DNA of 64,000 nucleotides from Euglena gracilis (lineage: Eukaryota > Euglenida > Euglenophyceae > Euglenales): contig CP154957.1 of NCBI GenBank assembly GCA_039621445.1, positions 18,891,237-18,955,236 on the forward strand, in the 5' to 3' direction. Below the pieces are notes generated by a model. The model was not told the DNA's origin. It made no database searches and worked only from the letters and a program-made list of their open reading frames with translations. Positions 54,001 to 64,000 of this stretch are shown piece after piece. A program made the translations under genes and the position numbers. The stretch's first letter is position 1; each line of letters starts with the position of its first letter.

Positions 54001-57000
54001 CCTTTTACAACCCCAGCTTTTTTTGCAGCCCCCAGCCTTTTTTACAGCCACAGCCGTTTTCACAGTCACCATCCTTTTTTACAACCCCCAGCCTTGGTTA
54101 CAGCCCCCAGCCTTTTTTACAGCTCCCAGCCTTTTTTATAGCCCCCAGGCTTATTTACAGCCCCCATCGTGTTTTTTTTTACAGCCCTAGCCTTTTTTAC
54201 AGCCCCCAGGCTTTTTTACAGCCCCAGCCTTTCTTACAGCCCCCAACCTTTCTTACAGCCCCCAACCTGTTTTTTACCGCCCTCAGGTTTTTTATACAGC
54301 CCCCAGGTTCTTCACAGCCCCCAGCCTTTTTTACAACCCCCAGTTTTTTTTTTTTTTTTTTTTTTTTTCAGCCTTTTTTACAGCCACAGCCGTTTTCACA
54401 GTCACCATCCTTTTTTACAACCCCCAGCCTTGGTTACAGCCCCCAGCCTTTTTTACAGCTCCCAGCCTTTTTTATAGCCCCCAGGCTTATTTACAGCCCC
54501 CATCGTGTTTTTTTTTACAGCCCTAGCCTTTTTTACAGCCCCCAGGCTTTTTTACAGCCCCAGCCTTTCTTACAGCCCCCAACCTTTCTTACAGCCCCCA
54601 ACCTGTTTTTTACCGCCCTCAGGTTTTTTATACAGCCCCCAGGTTCTTCACAGCCCCCAGCCTTTTCTTACAACCCCCAGCTTTTTTTTTACCGCCCCCA
54701 GCCCTTTTACAACCCCAGCTTTTTTTGCAGCCCCCAGCCTTTTTTACAGCCACAGCCGTTTTCACAGTCACCATCCTTTTTTACAACCCCCAGCCTTGGT
54801 TACAGCCCCCAGCCTTTTTTACAGCTCCCAGCCTTTTTTATAGCCCCCAGGCTTATTTACAGCCCCCATCGTGTTTTTTTTTACAACCCCCAGCCTTTTT
54901 TACAGCCCCCAGGCTTTTTTACAGCCCCCAGCCTTTTGTTCCACCCCCAGCCTTGTTTACAGCGCCTAGCAATTTCTCTTTTACAGCCTCTCAGGCTTTT
55001 TTTACAGCCCCCAGTCTTTTTTACAACCCCAGATTTTTTTACAGCCCAGCCTTTTTTACAGCCCCCAGCCGTTTTTTACTAGCCCCCATCTTTTATTACA
55101 GCCCACATCCCAGCCTTTTTTTTGCACCAGCCTTTTTTATAACCCCTGCCATTTTTTTTTAACAGCCCCCCATCCGTTTTTACAGCCCCCAGGCCTTTTT
55201 ACAGCCCCCAGGCTTTTTTACAGCCCCCATCATGTTTCTTTTTTACAGCCCCCAGCCGGTTTTACAGCCCCCATCCTTTTTTACAACCCCCAACCTTTTT
55301 TCAGCCCCCAGACTTTTTTTTATAGCCCCCAGGCTTTTTTACAGCCCCCAGGCCCACAATGGTTGGTTTTCTTTTTTTTTTTTTTTTTTTTTTTTTTTGT
55401 TTTTTTTTGTTTTGTTTTTTTTTTTTTTTTTTTGTTTTTTTTTTTTTTTTTTTGTTTTTTTTGTTTTGTTTTGTTTATTTTTTTTTTTTTTGTTTCATCA
55501 TGTTTTTTTTTACAGCCCCCAGCCTTTTTTTTTTACAGCCCTCAGCCTTTTTTACAGCACCCAGCATTTTTTTTCACAGAACCCCAGCCGTTTTTACAAT
55601 CCCCAGCCTTTTTTTTTTTACTGCCCAGGCATTTTTTACAGCACCCAGCCTTGTTTACAGCGCCTAGCGTTTTTTTTTAACAACCCCCAAACTATTTTTA
55701 CAGCCCCCTGCCTTTTTTTTCCACAGCCCCCAGCCTTTTTTTTCCCAGCCCCAGCCTTGTTTACAGCGCCTAGCATTTTTTTTTAGCCCCCAGGCTTTTT
55801 TACAGCCCCCAGCTTTTTTCCAGCCCCCAGCCTTTTTTGCAGCCCCCAGGCTTTTTTACAGCCCCCAGGCTTTTTTACAGCCCCCAGCCTTTCTCACAGC
55901 CCCCAACCTTTCTTACAGCCCCCAACCTGTTTTTTACCGCCCTCAGGTTTTTTATACAGCCCCCAGGTTCTTCACAGCCCCCAGCCTTTTCTTACAACCC
56001 CCAGCTTTTTTTTTACCGCCCCCAGCCCTTTTTACAGCCCCAGCTTTTTTTGCAGCCCCCAGCCTTTTTTTTCAGCCACAGCCGTTTTCACAGCCCCCAT
56101 CCTTTTTTTACAGCCCCCAGCCTTGTTTACAGCCCAGGCTTTTTTACAGCCCACAGCCTTTTTTACAGCCCCCAGCCTTTTTTACAGCTCCCAGCCTTTT
56201 TCACAGCCCTAGCCTTTTTTACAGCCCCCAGGCTTATTTACAGCCCCCATCATGTTTTTTTTTACAGCCCCCAGCCGTTTTTTACAGCCCACATCCTTTT
56301 TTACAGCCCCCAGATTTTTTTTACAGCCCCCAGCCGTTTTTTACTAGCCCCCATCTTTTATTACAGCCCACATTCCAGCCTTTTTTTGCCCCAGCCTTTT
56401 TTACAACCCCTACCATTTTTTTTAACTGCCCCCCAGCCGTTTTTACAGCCCCCAGGCCTTTTTTCAGCCCCCAGGCTTTTTTTACAGCCCCCAGGCTTTT
56501 TTACAGCCCCCAGCCGTTTTTACAGCCCTCAGGCTTTTTTACAGCCCCCAGGCCTTTTTACAGCCCCTGCATTTTTTTTTCACAGCCCCCAGCCTTTTTT
56601 ACAGTCCCCAGCTTTTTTTTTTCACAGCCCCCAGCCTTTTTTTTCAGCCCCAGCCTTGTTTACAGCGCCTAGCTTTTTTTTTTTTACAGCCCACAGGCTT
56701 TCTTTTTACAGCCCCCATCCTTTTTTACAACGCCAGCCTTTTTTGCAGCCCAGCCTTTTTTACAGCACCCAGCCATTTTTACAGCCCCCAGGCTTTTTTA
56801 CAACCCCCAGCCTTTTTTCAGCCCCCAGCTTTTTTTTCACAGCCCCCAGCCTTTTTTTTCACAGCCCCCAACCTTTTTTACAGCCCCCAGCCTTTTTCAC
56901 AGCCCCCAACTTTTTTTTACAGCCCCCAGCCTTTCTTACAGCCCCCAACCGTTTTTTTACCGCCTCAGGTTTTTTTTTTTGCAGCCCCCAGGTTGTTCAC

Positions 57001-57175
57001 AGCCCCCAGCTTTTTTTTTACAGCCCCCAGGCTTTTTTATGGCCCCCAGCCTTTTTTTCCCCAGCCCCAGCCTTTTTTTTTACAGCCCCCCAGCCTTTTT
57101 TACATCCCCTTGCCTTTTTTACAGCCTCCATCAATTTTTTTTTTACAGCCCCCAGGCTTTTTTACAGCCCTCAGG
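51040..57175 (+). repeat. 6.1-kb minisatellite of TTTTTTACAGCCCCCAGCC
   Basis: Over 300 head-to-tail units of 17-20 bp: a T run, ACAG (sometimes ACCG or GCAG), CCCCCAG and a variable CC, GC or AC. Units are ordered in higher-order blocks, such as one beginning CCCTAGCC at about 54,180 and again 336 bp later. A larger duplication relates 51.9-52.9 to 54.7-55.8 kb. The frames through it (up to 572 codons, PQPFFTAPSLFYS-like) exist because the unit contains no stop and are not credible genes. Confidence 0.95.
55370..55498 (+). repeat. Poly-T with scattered G inside the array
   Basis: About 125 bp of T with isolated G, placed where the duplicated block at 52.6 kb has ACATCCCCTGGCCTTC. It is therefore a later insertion or an expansion. 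Confidence 0.85.
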
Positions 57176-57428
57176 GGCCCTGATCTGGTCTGCTCTCTCC
57201 AACACATCGCACTCGCTTCTTGGTATTTTTCTTGACCCATACATCTCCACAATTTCTTCTCTCCCTTTTCCTCTCATCCTCCATCATCAGCCATTGTTTA
57301 CGGATTTTTTTTCAAGCCAACCTGTGGGCTTGTGCTGGTTTTGAACGGAGTGAGAGAGGTTCATAATCACAGGAGATAGTTGTTCCCTCCTATTTAGAGC
57401 CACCCTGCCCCTGTGACTACCACATCAA

Positions 57429-57728
57429 GTGGAGTGGAGTGGAATGGAGCCCGGCTGCCTTATTGAAGTGGCAGTGCTCCCTGTACAGCCTTTCCCCCAC
57501 TATCTGTCAGCCCGGCGCAACCTGTCCCGCATCCTGCAGCTCACCATCTCCTCGGTTGCAGCCGTCAGCCAGATCTCCAGAGCCCCCCCCCCTGACACTA
57601 CCCACGGTGTACCGGGACGCCCCGTCTGCCTGGAGTTCACTTACTGCTGCCGGGAGACTCTCCCCCATTGGGAGCACTGTCAGTCTTGCTCTCAGGGCGC
57701 CTCGTCGCCAATAGCCCCCAGGCCATAG
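57429..57728 (+). CDS. Open frame, about 100 codons, unrecognised
   Basis: Reads MEPGCLIEVAVLPVQPFPHY, LQLTISSVAAVSQISRA and LEFTYCCRETLPHWEHCQSC, to TAG 57,726. HWEHCQSC is a possible metal-binding cluster. A second frame is open to 57,714. It directly follows the minisatellite. Confidence 0.3.
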   Translation: MEWSGMEPGCLIEVAVLPVQPFPHYLSARRNLSRILQLTISSVAAVSQISRAPPPDTTHGVPGRPVCLEFTYCCRETLPHWEHCQSCSQGASSPIAPRP

Positions 57729-58509
57729 GCAGGCTATAGGCCTTGGTCTGCTGGTTTTCCCCACAACTACTGGCACCTCTTCTAGACCAAACCCCCCACC
57801 ACGGTGTCTTTTTTCTTCGTCCCAGCGCTTTGCTGAGCCGCAAATTGGTCACCTGGACCACGCCATTTTAGGTTGGGGGTCCCGCCACTTGCCCTTACGT
57901 CGAATCCTAGGCAAGACGGTTATGGATTTTTGGGTGCAGGTACAAATGGGGGCAAATGGGTGGGGCAATTTTTGGTCAAAAAGGATTCTTTTTGCGATTG
58001 GCAGTTTCTTGAGCATTTACAGTAAGGGACTCCATCTTGTCTCTCTTATGACAGTCAGGACTCCCGCTTCCGTTTCAAGGGACGGCAAAAAGAGCTGAAT
58101 AGGGAATTGATGGATCTATGAATAGGGAGCTGAATAGGGAACCGGCTAGTAACCACCGATGATGGAAGCCACTTACTTTCCTCTTCATTTTCTGATCTAC
58201 TGCACTGACTATAATCTCCATCTCTATCTATAAATATTATTATAGCTGTTTTTTTGTTTTTTTACTTTTGTTTTTGTTGGACCGGCGGCTGTGGGATCCC
58301 CATCCTGCCCATTGCCCCAGCCCGCCCGCCCGCCTGCCCGCCCGAGCGCTGGCCGCATCACCCGCAAAATAACACCTAATAATAGGGGGGGCTGAGGGTA
58401 CATGGCCCGGTCACGGTCGTGGATATCATGCATATGATACCACCTGCGGCCAGCGTATTCCATGAATACGAACGTGACTTTGAACTCAACTCAACTCAAC
58501 TCTACCACG

Positions 58510-59190
58510 GATGCTTCTTGACGAGGAGCCTGAGACTCCATTGGACACTTTTGAGGATGTGGAAGAAAATGCCGTGGAAGCCCAAGGAGTCAGAAAAGGG
58601 TAAGGAGAAATCCAAGGAGATCCCCCCGTTGTTGCATCGGGTTGCAAAGTCACAGGAAACCCATGGGAAGGGCTTGTTATTGCGGCTGGTTTTCATATCA
58701 GATCATGGGGAGCCTTTGGATATTTGTTTGAATCGTGCGCAGGCTGACCGTCCTGTAGCTTGTTATTTGTATGACTATTTGATGAACCTCAACCAAGCTT
58801 TTTTTTCAAAAGGGTCCCAGTTCAGGTGCAAGCCCAGTTTCTGCGTGATATGTTCATCAGAGTTTTGAAATCGTTGCAGGACGGTTTGAATGTTCGCTTT
58901 GAGAAAAGCAAGGAACAAATTGAGTTTTACTGTCAACTTCGAAAGCTCAACCCAAATAATTTGCCTCTTATGTCATCAGCTCCCACAGATTACTCAGCGT
59001 TGCGTTTGGACGGATGTGATGAAGTTTGTTTCTGATTTCCACCCCAGCCGTCACTTCAAGTGTGGAAAGGTTTTTTTCCGTTTGCGGACAGCTGGATGCC
59101 GATCAGTGGGCTTTGTCACAAAATGCACGGAGGTTGGAGTTCATGCTTCAATTTAATGGTGATTTGTATGGGCGTTTCACCTCCCTCTGA
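58510..59190 (+). pseudogene. hAT-family transposase remnant
   Basis: Three frames together resemble the C-terminal half of a hAT transposase. 58,622-58,800 reads GEPLDICLNRAQADRPVACY. 58,826-59,035 reads QFLRDMFIRVLKSLQDGLNV then RFEKSKEQIEFYCQLRKLNP, like the helical region before the dimerisation domain. 59,040-59,190 reads ISTPAVTSSVERFFSVCGQL then RRLEFMLQFNGDLYGRF, matching the hAT dimerisation signature (P.S...ERxFS..G.L). The frames are shifted against each other and stops separate them, so it is inactive. ATG 58,510 starts a separate acidic frame (MLLDEEPETPLDTFEDVEEN) ending at a donor-like AAAAGG|GTAAGG. Confidence 0.55.
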
Positions 59191-59394
59191 CCTGTTCGCA
59201 TTGTTTATTTGCGTCCGTGTCTTTTGAACAATGGACATACTGCCGCTTATCATTTTTATTCTGCTTTGTTTTTCCATTGCATTTTGGTGACTTCTGGCAA
59301 GCTTGGGCATCGGCGATGGAAATCAAATAGCATCGGGACCCTGCATATTGTGAGGTAGAAATATATCTGTCCTCTCCATGTGACCTGGGACTCC

Positions 59395-59525
59395 ACAGAA
59401 TTTCGGCATATTTTCCGCATTTTCCGCATTTTTCCGCATATTTTCCGCATTTTTTTCCGCATAATTTCTGCATAATTTCCGCATTTTTCCGCATTTTTCC
59501 GCATAATTTCCACATTTTTTCCCTG
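59395..59525 (+). repeat. CCGCATTTTTCCGCATA low-complexity block
   Basis: Repeated CCGCAT(A/T)TTTT, like 44.1 kb. Reads as lysine/cysteine-rich frames on the minus strand; artefact. Confidence 0.85.
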
Positions 59526-59539
59526 CCTGCCAGACCGCA

Positions 59540-60110
59540 TAATTTCCCCCCCCTGATCTTAAGGTATTTCAATTTCCCCGTTACTCCATGGCTAGCCCGA
59601 GTTATGGTCGATTTATGGCCAAAACAGCATGGCAGATTTCCGATTTGGCCATTTTTCGGCCAAAAAAATTGATGTTTCCAAAATATCTCGGAAATGAAGC
59701 AAAACCAAAGGAAACCTCTGGCGACTGAAAATAAAGCCCTTGGAACGCCACGGCTGGCCCGAGTTATGGCCATTTCAAGCCCGTTTCCCTGTTTTGTTCG
59801 ACTTGGCCGTTGGGGCCATGTGGGGTCAAAAAATCGAACTTTTCAAAATGTTTCCAAAAAGGTGGCCAATCAAAGTAAATCACCGGGGAACCTAAAAATA
59901 AGCCCTCGCGACCCTCTGTCACCCCGTAGAGGCTGCCAGGGCCAGTTGGACGCCTGGCCCCAAATACAGCCTGTTTTTTTGGCCATTTTCGGGCTATTTT
60001 GGGGGGTCAAAAAAAAACCGAAAATTTCAAAATATCTCCAAAACGTTGGGGAATCAAAGGAAATGGTTGGGGACTTAAAATAAAGCCCCCAGGATCTTCT
60101 ATCGTGTATG
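59540..60110 (-). repeat. Modular dispersed repeat, copy 4, inverted
   Basis: Three modules with GCAAAACCAAAGGAAACCTC, AAATAAAGCCCTTGGAACGC and GGCTGGCCCGAGTTATGGCC, reverse complements of the ACATTTCCTTTG..AAGGGCTTCA..CTCGGGC modules near 1.2 and 27.8 kb. Module spacing is about 165-170 bp. Confidence 0.7.
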
Positions 60111-60289
60111 CTGCCAGGGCCAGTTGCACGCATGGGCCAGGCCGAGCCTGGCCGGGCCGGGCCGCCGGGGGGCTGAGCCAGGCCGAGCCAGGCCTCCGTG
60201 GCTGCCACGAGCCTCAAACATCTGCTGCAGCATGGCACCAGCAGACACATAAAGAGCTCAGCATTACACAAAACCTGGTATCCCCCCCC

Positions 60290-60760
60290 TCCTGGACCGA
60301 AGGGGGGTCCAGACCCCCCCCCACTGCCAAAGCCTCACCTCCACCTCTCCCACCTCCAGGCGGTCCGGACCAACCCCAAGGTGGGGGGGTTCCCCAGGAC
60401 CCCCCTCCAAAAAGGTCGAATTTTTCCTTCCGGCGCTTTGCACCAAAATTTTTTTTGCATTTTTGACAAAATTTTGTATTTTTGGGGGGGAAAATCACGA
60501 AATGGCATTTTTGGCTGTTTGGGGGTTTTTCGGTTTCGGCGCTTTGCGCCGGGCCGAAAATCGGTCGCCTATACGCGCAACTATTTAGGTAGGAGGGTGC
60601 CCCCCCCCTGTTGAACTGGAGGGGGGTCTGACACCCCCCACCTACCCTCATATCAAACCCTGGGTCAGACCACCCACCTTCTTCCCCCTTCGGACCGGGG
60701 GGGGGGGGTTCGGGATTCCCCCAGGAACCCAAAAAAAAATCCGGCGCAAAACGCTGGAAA
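60290..60760. repeat. C/G-tract repeat with CGGCGCTTTGCGCCG
   Basis: CCTTCCGGCGCTTTGCACC and TTTCGGCGCTTTGCGCCGGG bracket a TTTTTGGGGGGG segment; CTATTTAGGTAGGAGGGTGC and GGGGTCTGACACCCCCCACC follow. It resembles 14.15-14.45 kb in order (GGACCACGCCATTGTTTAGG, then GGGGTCCAACCCCC). Likely one element family with a palindromic subterminal motif. Confidence 0.6.
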
Positions 60761-61117
60761 AGATGAAAAATTGGGTGTGTTTTGACCGATATTTCAAAAA
60801 GTTCAAGTGGTGTATGAAAACGTTATTTTTGGGCCTTTTTCAAGGCCCAGAAAATTATCTGGTGTTTCACGCCGGGAAAATTTTTGCACAGGGGGTCCAG
60901 ACCCCCCCCCCCCCCGATCACTTAATACCCTGCCCGGGGGAGGTCTGCTAGCTGCTTTTATCTAATGGCCAGTAAAATGCGTAGCTGGTGGACCCCCGGT
61001 TCTTTAAGCAAAGACTGTGGGGGACGGGCTCAAACCAGACAGAAAGCCTGCCTGACCGACAGGGTTGGTTCCAGCACGTTTGCTGCCGCGTTCCGCTGAA
61101 AAGAACACGAGGCACAG

Positions 61118-61386
61118 CAGCACCGAGCCCCCCGACAGCCAGGACGGCCTCTCGTCCGAGGCGGTCACACAGCCCTCCTGCCCCGGCAGCCCCGCAGACC
61201 ATGCACCTCACGTCCCGCTGTGGGCCCTGCCCCGGCCCCAGCACGCCCCCGGCGCCTTGCTGGGCAACGGCGCGCCGGGGCCGGCCGCCGTCCTCCTTCC
61301 ACGCGTCCCCCTTCCTGACGCACGCGTTCGTGGGCATCGTGGAGCGTGAGGCAGAGCTGGCCGCGGGGAAGGAGGCCCGGGCCTAA
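61118..61386 (+). CDS. MCQLCDF-family gene, copy 5, middle and last exons
   Basis: After AGGCACAG the frame reads PDSQDGLSSEAVTQPSCPGS and HAPHVPLWALPRPQHAP. From 61,291 another frame reads SSFHASPFLTHAFVGIVERE then AELAAGKEARA and TAA. Only about 40 bp separates the blocks here, so an intron is unlikely and an indel or true frame difference must explain the shift. No first exon is visible upstream within 18 kb. Confidence 0.5.
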
Positions 61387-61465
61387 CCTGACCCTGGCAC
61401 TGGGTTTGGGGGTTTTGGTGGTGGTTCAGTTCTATCATTCCCATTTCCATTACCACCAGCATCGT

Positions 61466-61702
61466 TGTGTGTGTGTGTGTGTGTGTTTTGTTGTGTTGTG
61501 TGTTGTGTGTTGCGTGCGTGTGCGTGTGCATGTGATTGGTGAAAGGATTTGTATGTTTTGATTCTGCTACACTGAGTGAATTTTGTTTGAGCGAATTTGA
61601 ACGTTTTCTCACTTTTTTTTGTGTTGTTTGCATTTATTTATTTGTTCATTTATTTATTATATGCATTTATTTATTTGTTATATTCATTTATTATTTATTT
61701 AC

Positions 61703-61741
<39 letters not shown>

Positions 61742-61871
61742 CGGTGTTTTTGTTGTTTATTCTTTATTCATCATCATCCAAATAAAAGACCAGATTTTTT
61801 GGGGGACGTTATTTCTATTATTGGGCATTTTTCTCAGCAACAACACTCACACACACACACACACACACACA
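61466..61871. repeat. TG, TTTA and CA microsatellites
   Basis: (TG)n at 61,466-61,515, (TTTA)n at about 61,632-61,741 and (CA)n at 61,847-61,871. 61,387-62,580 otherwise holds no supported gene. Confidence 0.9.
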
Positions 61872-62583
61872 TGGTGACCCCTTTCACCTTGTTACCTGTT
61901 GCTAAGGGCATTAGTGACAGTGTTTCACCATCGGTGACACCTCAGTGATGCACTCTTCTGAACATTTTCATTTCCTCCAGCTGGAAACTGGCGAAAGTCC
62001 AGTTCCGGACAACACAGCAAAGCTCTCTTTTTTTCAAAAGAAATATGGAAATATACTCCAACGCCAGAAGTGGTGCCTTCGGAGCAAGGTTATAATGTGA
62101 AGGAGTGATTGTGTGGCACATCTCATTGCAGCACCACACAAGATGAAACAAATGAAAAAGAAATGAAAACAACGAGGCATGTTTCATTTCTCTTAGCGTT
62201 GTCTTTCCCTTACCAATCTTTGAATTTCTTTGTGGACGCAGACGTTCTTTCAGAATGGAATTGTCTTTTCCCCGTCCCAGGTTGTGGAGTAATTGGGTAG
62301 TGATGCCGGGTGGTTTCAACCTTGTGGTCCGTCCTTGAAGCCCCTCTGGCAGGGCACCTTGTTTGAAAAGCATCTTGGCGTGTGATATTAAACAGGCTCA
62401 AAAGCAGACCCCTCACAGGCTCACCCTCTTCCTCCCTCAGTTCAGCTGTTTTTCGTTAACAGTTTACTCACTATTAGTTACACCGCAGTTTGGTTAACGA
62501 AATTGCCCACCTCACGGTTTGGAGTTGATTGAAAACCGACAATTAATGGTGAACAAAATAGTTGTGGGGACACACAGACCAGG

Positions 62584-62905
62584 ATGGATGCGACGCGAAG
62601 TCTGCTCCTGCTTTGGGTCATGTTCGGACCACAACCCTGTGGCGTGCGTCCAGCCCCATTCCACCGCAATGTGACCAGCTGGCGACCACACATGTACCTG
62701 CAGCGTTGCAGGTCACATCCATCTGAAGAGCCATTTCTTGCTTCCTGCACAGAGGTGATCTGCCTCAATTCCATCTTTCAGCTCTCCTGATGACCCAGGG
62801 CGTCGGGAGAGCGTCGGACGTCCCAAGTACAAGTTGTACAAGTTTGGGATTGATATCTTTGCTGCTGTTCAGGGAGAGATGACGCCTCTGGCAGAGTATG
62901 TTTAA
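62584..62905 (+). other. Two adjacent candidate coding pieces
   Basis: ATG 62,584 opens MDATRSLLLLWVMFGPQPCG, a plausible signal-peptide start, with TGA at 62,788. Overlapping its end, acceptor CCATCTTTCAG (ending 62,781) opens PKYKLYKFGIDIFAAVQGEM to TAA 62,903, which also has a donor-like GAGTAT|GTTTAA. Neither is recognised. Confidence 0.25.
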
Positions 62906-63099
62906 TCTGTGAATTTGCATGGCATCCCCAACTATGAAGTTTGATTTATTAGCATTTTCCCCTTGTGAAACCAGCTCCCCTGAAAACGAATTGGGCCGAC
63001 CAGATTTCCCCTCCCCCAAGTTCATTGGAACCCCCTTGTGAAGGCCCAGTTTGTTTTTCTTTTTTGGCCCCCCAGAGGTTTTTCAAGACCGTGGTGTCC

Positions 63100-63212
63100 A
63101 AGCACCTTCGGCGATGCAGGGCGATGCAGGGCGATGCAGGGCGATGCAGGAATTTTGGAGGCCAAAGGTGGGGTTCCGATGCAGGGCGATGCAGGGCGAT
63201 GCGGCAGGGGGG
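63100..63212 (+). repeat. 10-bp minisatellite GCGATGCAGG, second locus
   Basis: Leader AAGCACCTTCGG, then two runs of the 10-mer separated by AATTTTGGAGGCCAAAGGTG and GGGTTCC. This run-spacer-run design parallels 31,811-31,966, where the other 10-mer flanks ATTTTCAGGACCCCCGTAGG. Confidence 0.95.
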
Positions 63213-63224
63213 TGGAAAATATGC

Positions 63225-63365
63225 ACCGTGCAGTTTTTGCAGTTTTTTGCAGTTTTCATGTTTTGGGGTTTTTGCAATTTTTTGCAGTTTTTTTACAGTT
63301 TTTTTTTGCAGATTTTTTTCTGAAAAAAACTGCACACGTGCAGTTTTTTGCAGTTTTTTTTTTGA
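63225..63365 (+). repeat. TTTTTTGCAG low-complexity block
   Basis: Irregular TTTTTTGCAG units, another pyrimidine-plus-CAG repeat resembling tandem splice acceptors. Confidence 0.8.
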
Positions 63366-63461
63366 TCCAGTTTTGAAGAAACCTGAGATGTTTATTTTGT
63401 TGTTTTGTTGACAAGTCCACAATTAAACCCCACCCACTGATAGACCCCCCGTGGTTTATAG

Positions 63462-63557
63462 GATCCGTCCCCTTCCTCGGCGGACGTGGGCGTCCTGTCC
63501 GATGGCAGCGATGATGAGCTGGTGGATGGGGTGTCAAAGACTGAGGAGAGAGGGTGA
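63462..63557 (+). CDS. Candidate exon, acidic
   Basis: GGTTTATAG ends at 63,461. The frame reads DPSPSSADVGVLSDGSDDEL then VDGVSKTEERG, with a donor-like GAGAGG|GTGACA overlapping the TGA at 63,555. Confidence 0.3.
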   Translation, partial: DPSPSSADVGVLSDGSDDELVDGVSKTEERG

Positions 63558-63976
63558 CAAAATTGCGCCTCATCCAAAAGACATCTCAATTTGCTGGACA
63601 GCACGCTCTGCCGTCGTCATTCGAGGTGCATGAGTGGGTGGACCGATGGATGAATGCAGGTTCCTACAGAATCTTGTATGTAGGGACCTGCCAGAGACAG
63701 CACAGAGTTTCAGCGGCAGCCGGAAGCCAGAGAAGCCAGAGACACGGAGTGGATGTTGAGGAATTGGGTGCCCGCCTGGAGGGCCGTGCCGAACCAGGGA
63801 CGGATGCCAGTTTTGCGTGGCTATTTGTGGCCACCGATGAGGGTAGTCACATTAAGCTACGTGAGGTGAAGGGCTTGTGTATGATCCGTTTGCGCCGTTG
63901 TTGCGGCTGCCTGTTCCCAAACCACTTGCCCCTGCTGCCTTTGAGGCACGGGCCCCTCCTCAAAAGAGGAAGCTGA
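63554..63976 (+). CDS. Open frame, 140 codons, near the window end
   Basis: Open to TGA 63,974, reading QHALPSSFEVHEWVDRWMNA, LGARLEGRAEPGTDASFAWL and FVATDEGSHIKLREVKGLCM. It has balanced composition and no repeats. It overlaps the preceding candidate exon by four bases in another frame. No family recognised; no in-frame ATG at the start, so it may be an internal exon. Confidence 0.35.
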   Translation: MTKLRLIQKTSQFAGQHALPSSFEVHEWVDRWMNAGSYRILYVGTCQRQHRVSAAAGSQRSQRHGVDVEELGARLEGRAEPGTDASFAWLFVATDEGSHIKLREVKGLCMIRLRRCCGCLFPNHLPLLPLRHGPLLKRGS

Positions 63977-64000
63977 CCCAGTCCTCTTTTACGAGACTAT

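Noticed and set aside
50973-57183. Very long + frames (364, 572, 448 codons) of PQPFFTAPSLFYS type
   Set aside because: They are the translation of a stop-free minisatellite in several frames at once; unit lengths vary from 17 to 20 bp, so no single frame is maintained.

Overview
The window reads as nuclear DNA of a eukaryote with introns. GT-AG junctions are visible, coding pieces are short and spread over kilobases, and most of the sequence is repeats, homopolymeric C or G tracts and small inverted-repeat elements. The one confidently recognised host gene is an alpha/beta-hydrolase of the PGAP1-like/plant-plastid lipase type, which is compatible with a protist or alga. The species cannot be fixed from this sequence. 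I recognised no bacterial operon, CRISPR array, rRNA or tRNA gene. Nearly all protein-like signal is on the + strand.

Layout. 1-708 is a 19-bp palindromic minisatellite, then a 162-bp tandem repeat and a modular dispersed repeat (to 1,900). 2.3-5.9 kb holds the spliced hydrolase gene. 7.2-8.1 kb is the first copy of an unrecognised multi-exon family (start peptide MCQLCDFSYAV, middle peptide HVPLWALPRPQHA, end peptide SSFHAAPLLTHTFVGIVE). Further copies, whole or broken, lie at 15.9-17.6, 28.6-31.8, 42.3 and 61.1-61.4 kb. 9.8-15 kb carries a GACTGACTGG-rich dispersed repeat. 17.8-26.7 kb has many short candidate exons, including one phase-compatible pair at 23.8-24.3 kb. 25.8-26.2, 36.4-37.0 and 39.0-39.5 kb are three members of one terminal-inverted-repeat family with TA target duplications; two of them contain unique segments with splice-acceptor-like starts. 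31.8-33.7 kb has two related 10-bp minisatellites. 44.6-50.7 kb is the least repeat-laden part and has many open frames, including a duplicated exon (VDMVATLTPHGDP). 51.0-57.2 kb is one continuous minisatellite whose unit looks like a splice acceptor. 58.5-59.2 kb is a decayed hAT transposase. 62-64 kb has further short frames.

Mobile DNA dominates. There is a hAT-type non-autonomous element with an exact 8-bp duplication (43.3 kb) and a hAT transposase relic that could belong to the same superfamily. A Mutator-like non-autonomous element sits inside an exon of the repeated gene family (28.65-29.07 kb), where an uninterrupted paralogue at 15.9 kb shows the pre-insertion state.

Limits. Exon calls without homology, copy-to-copy conservation or matched splice phase are weak. 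In several places more than one frame of the same stretch looks protein-like, so those entries carry low confidence.
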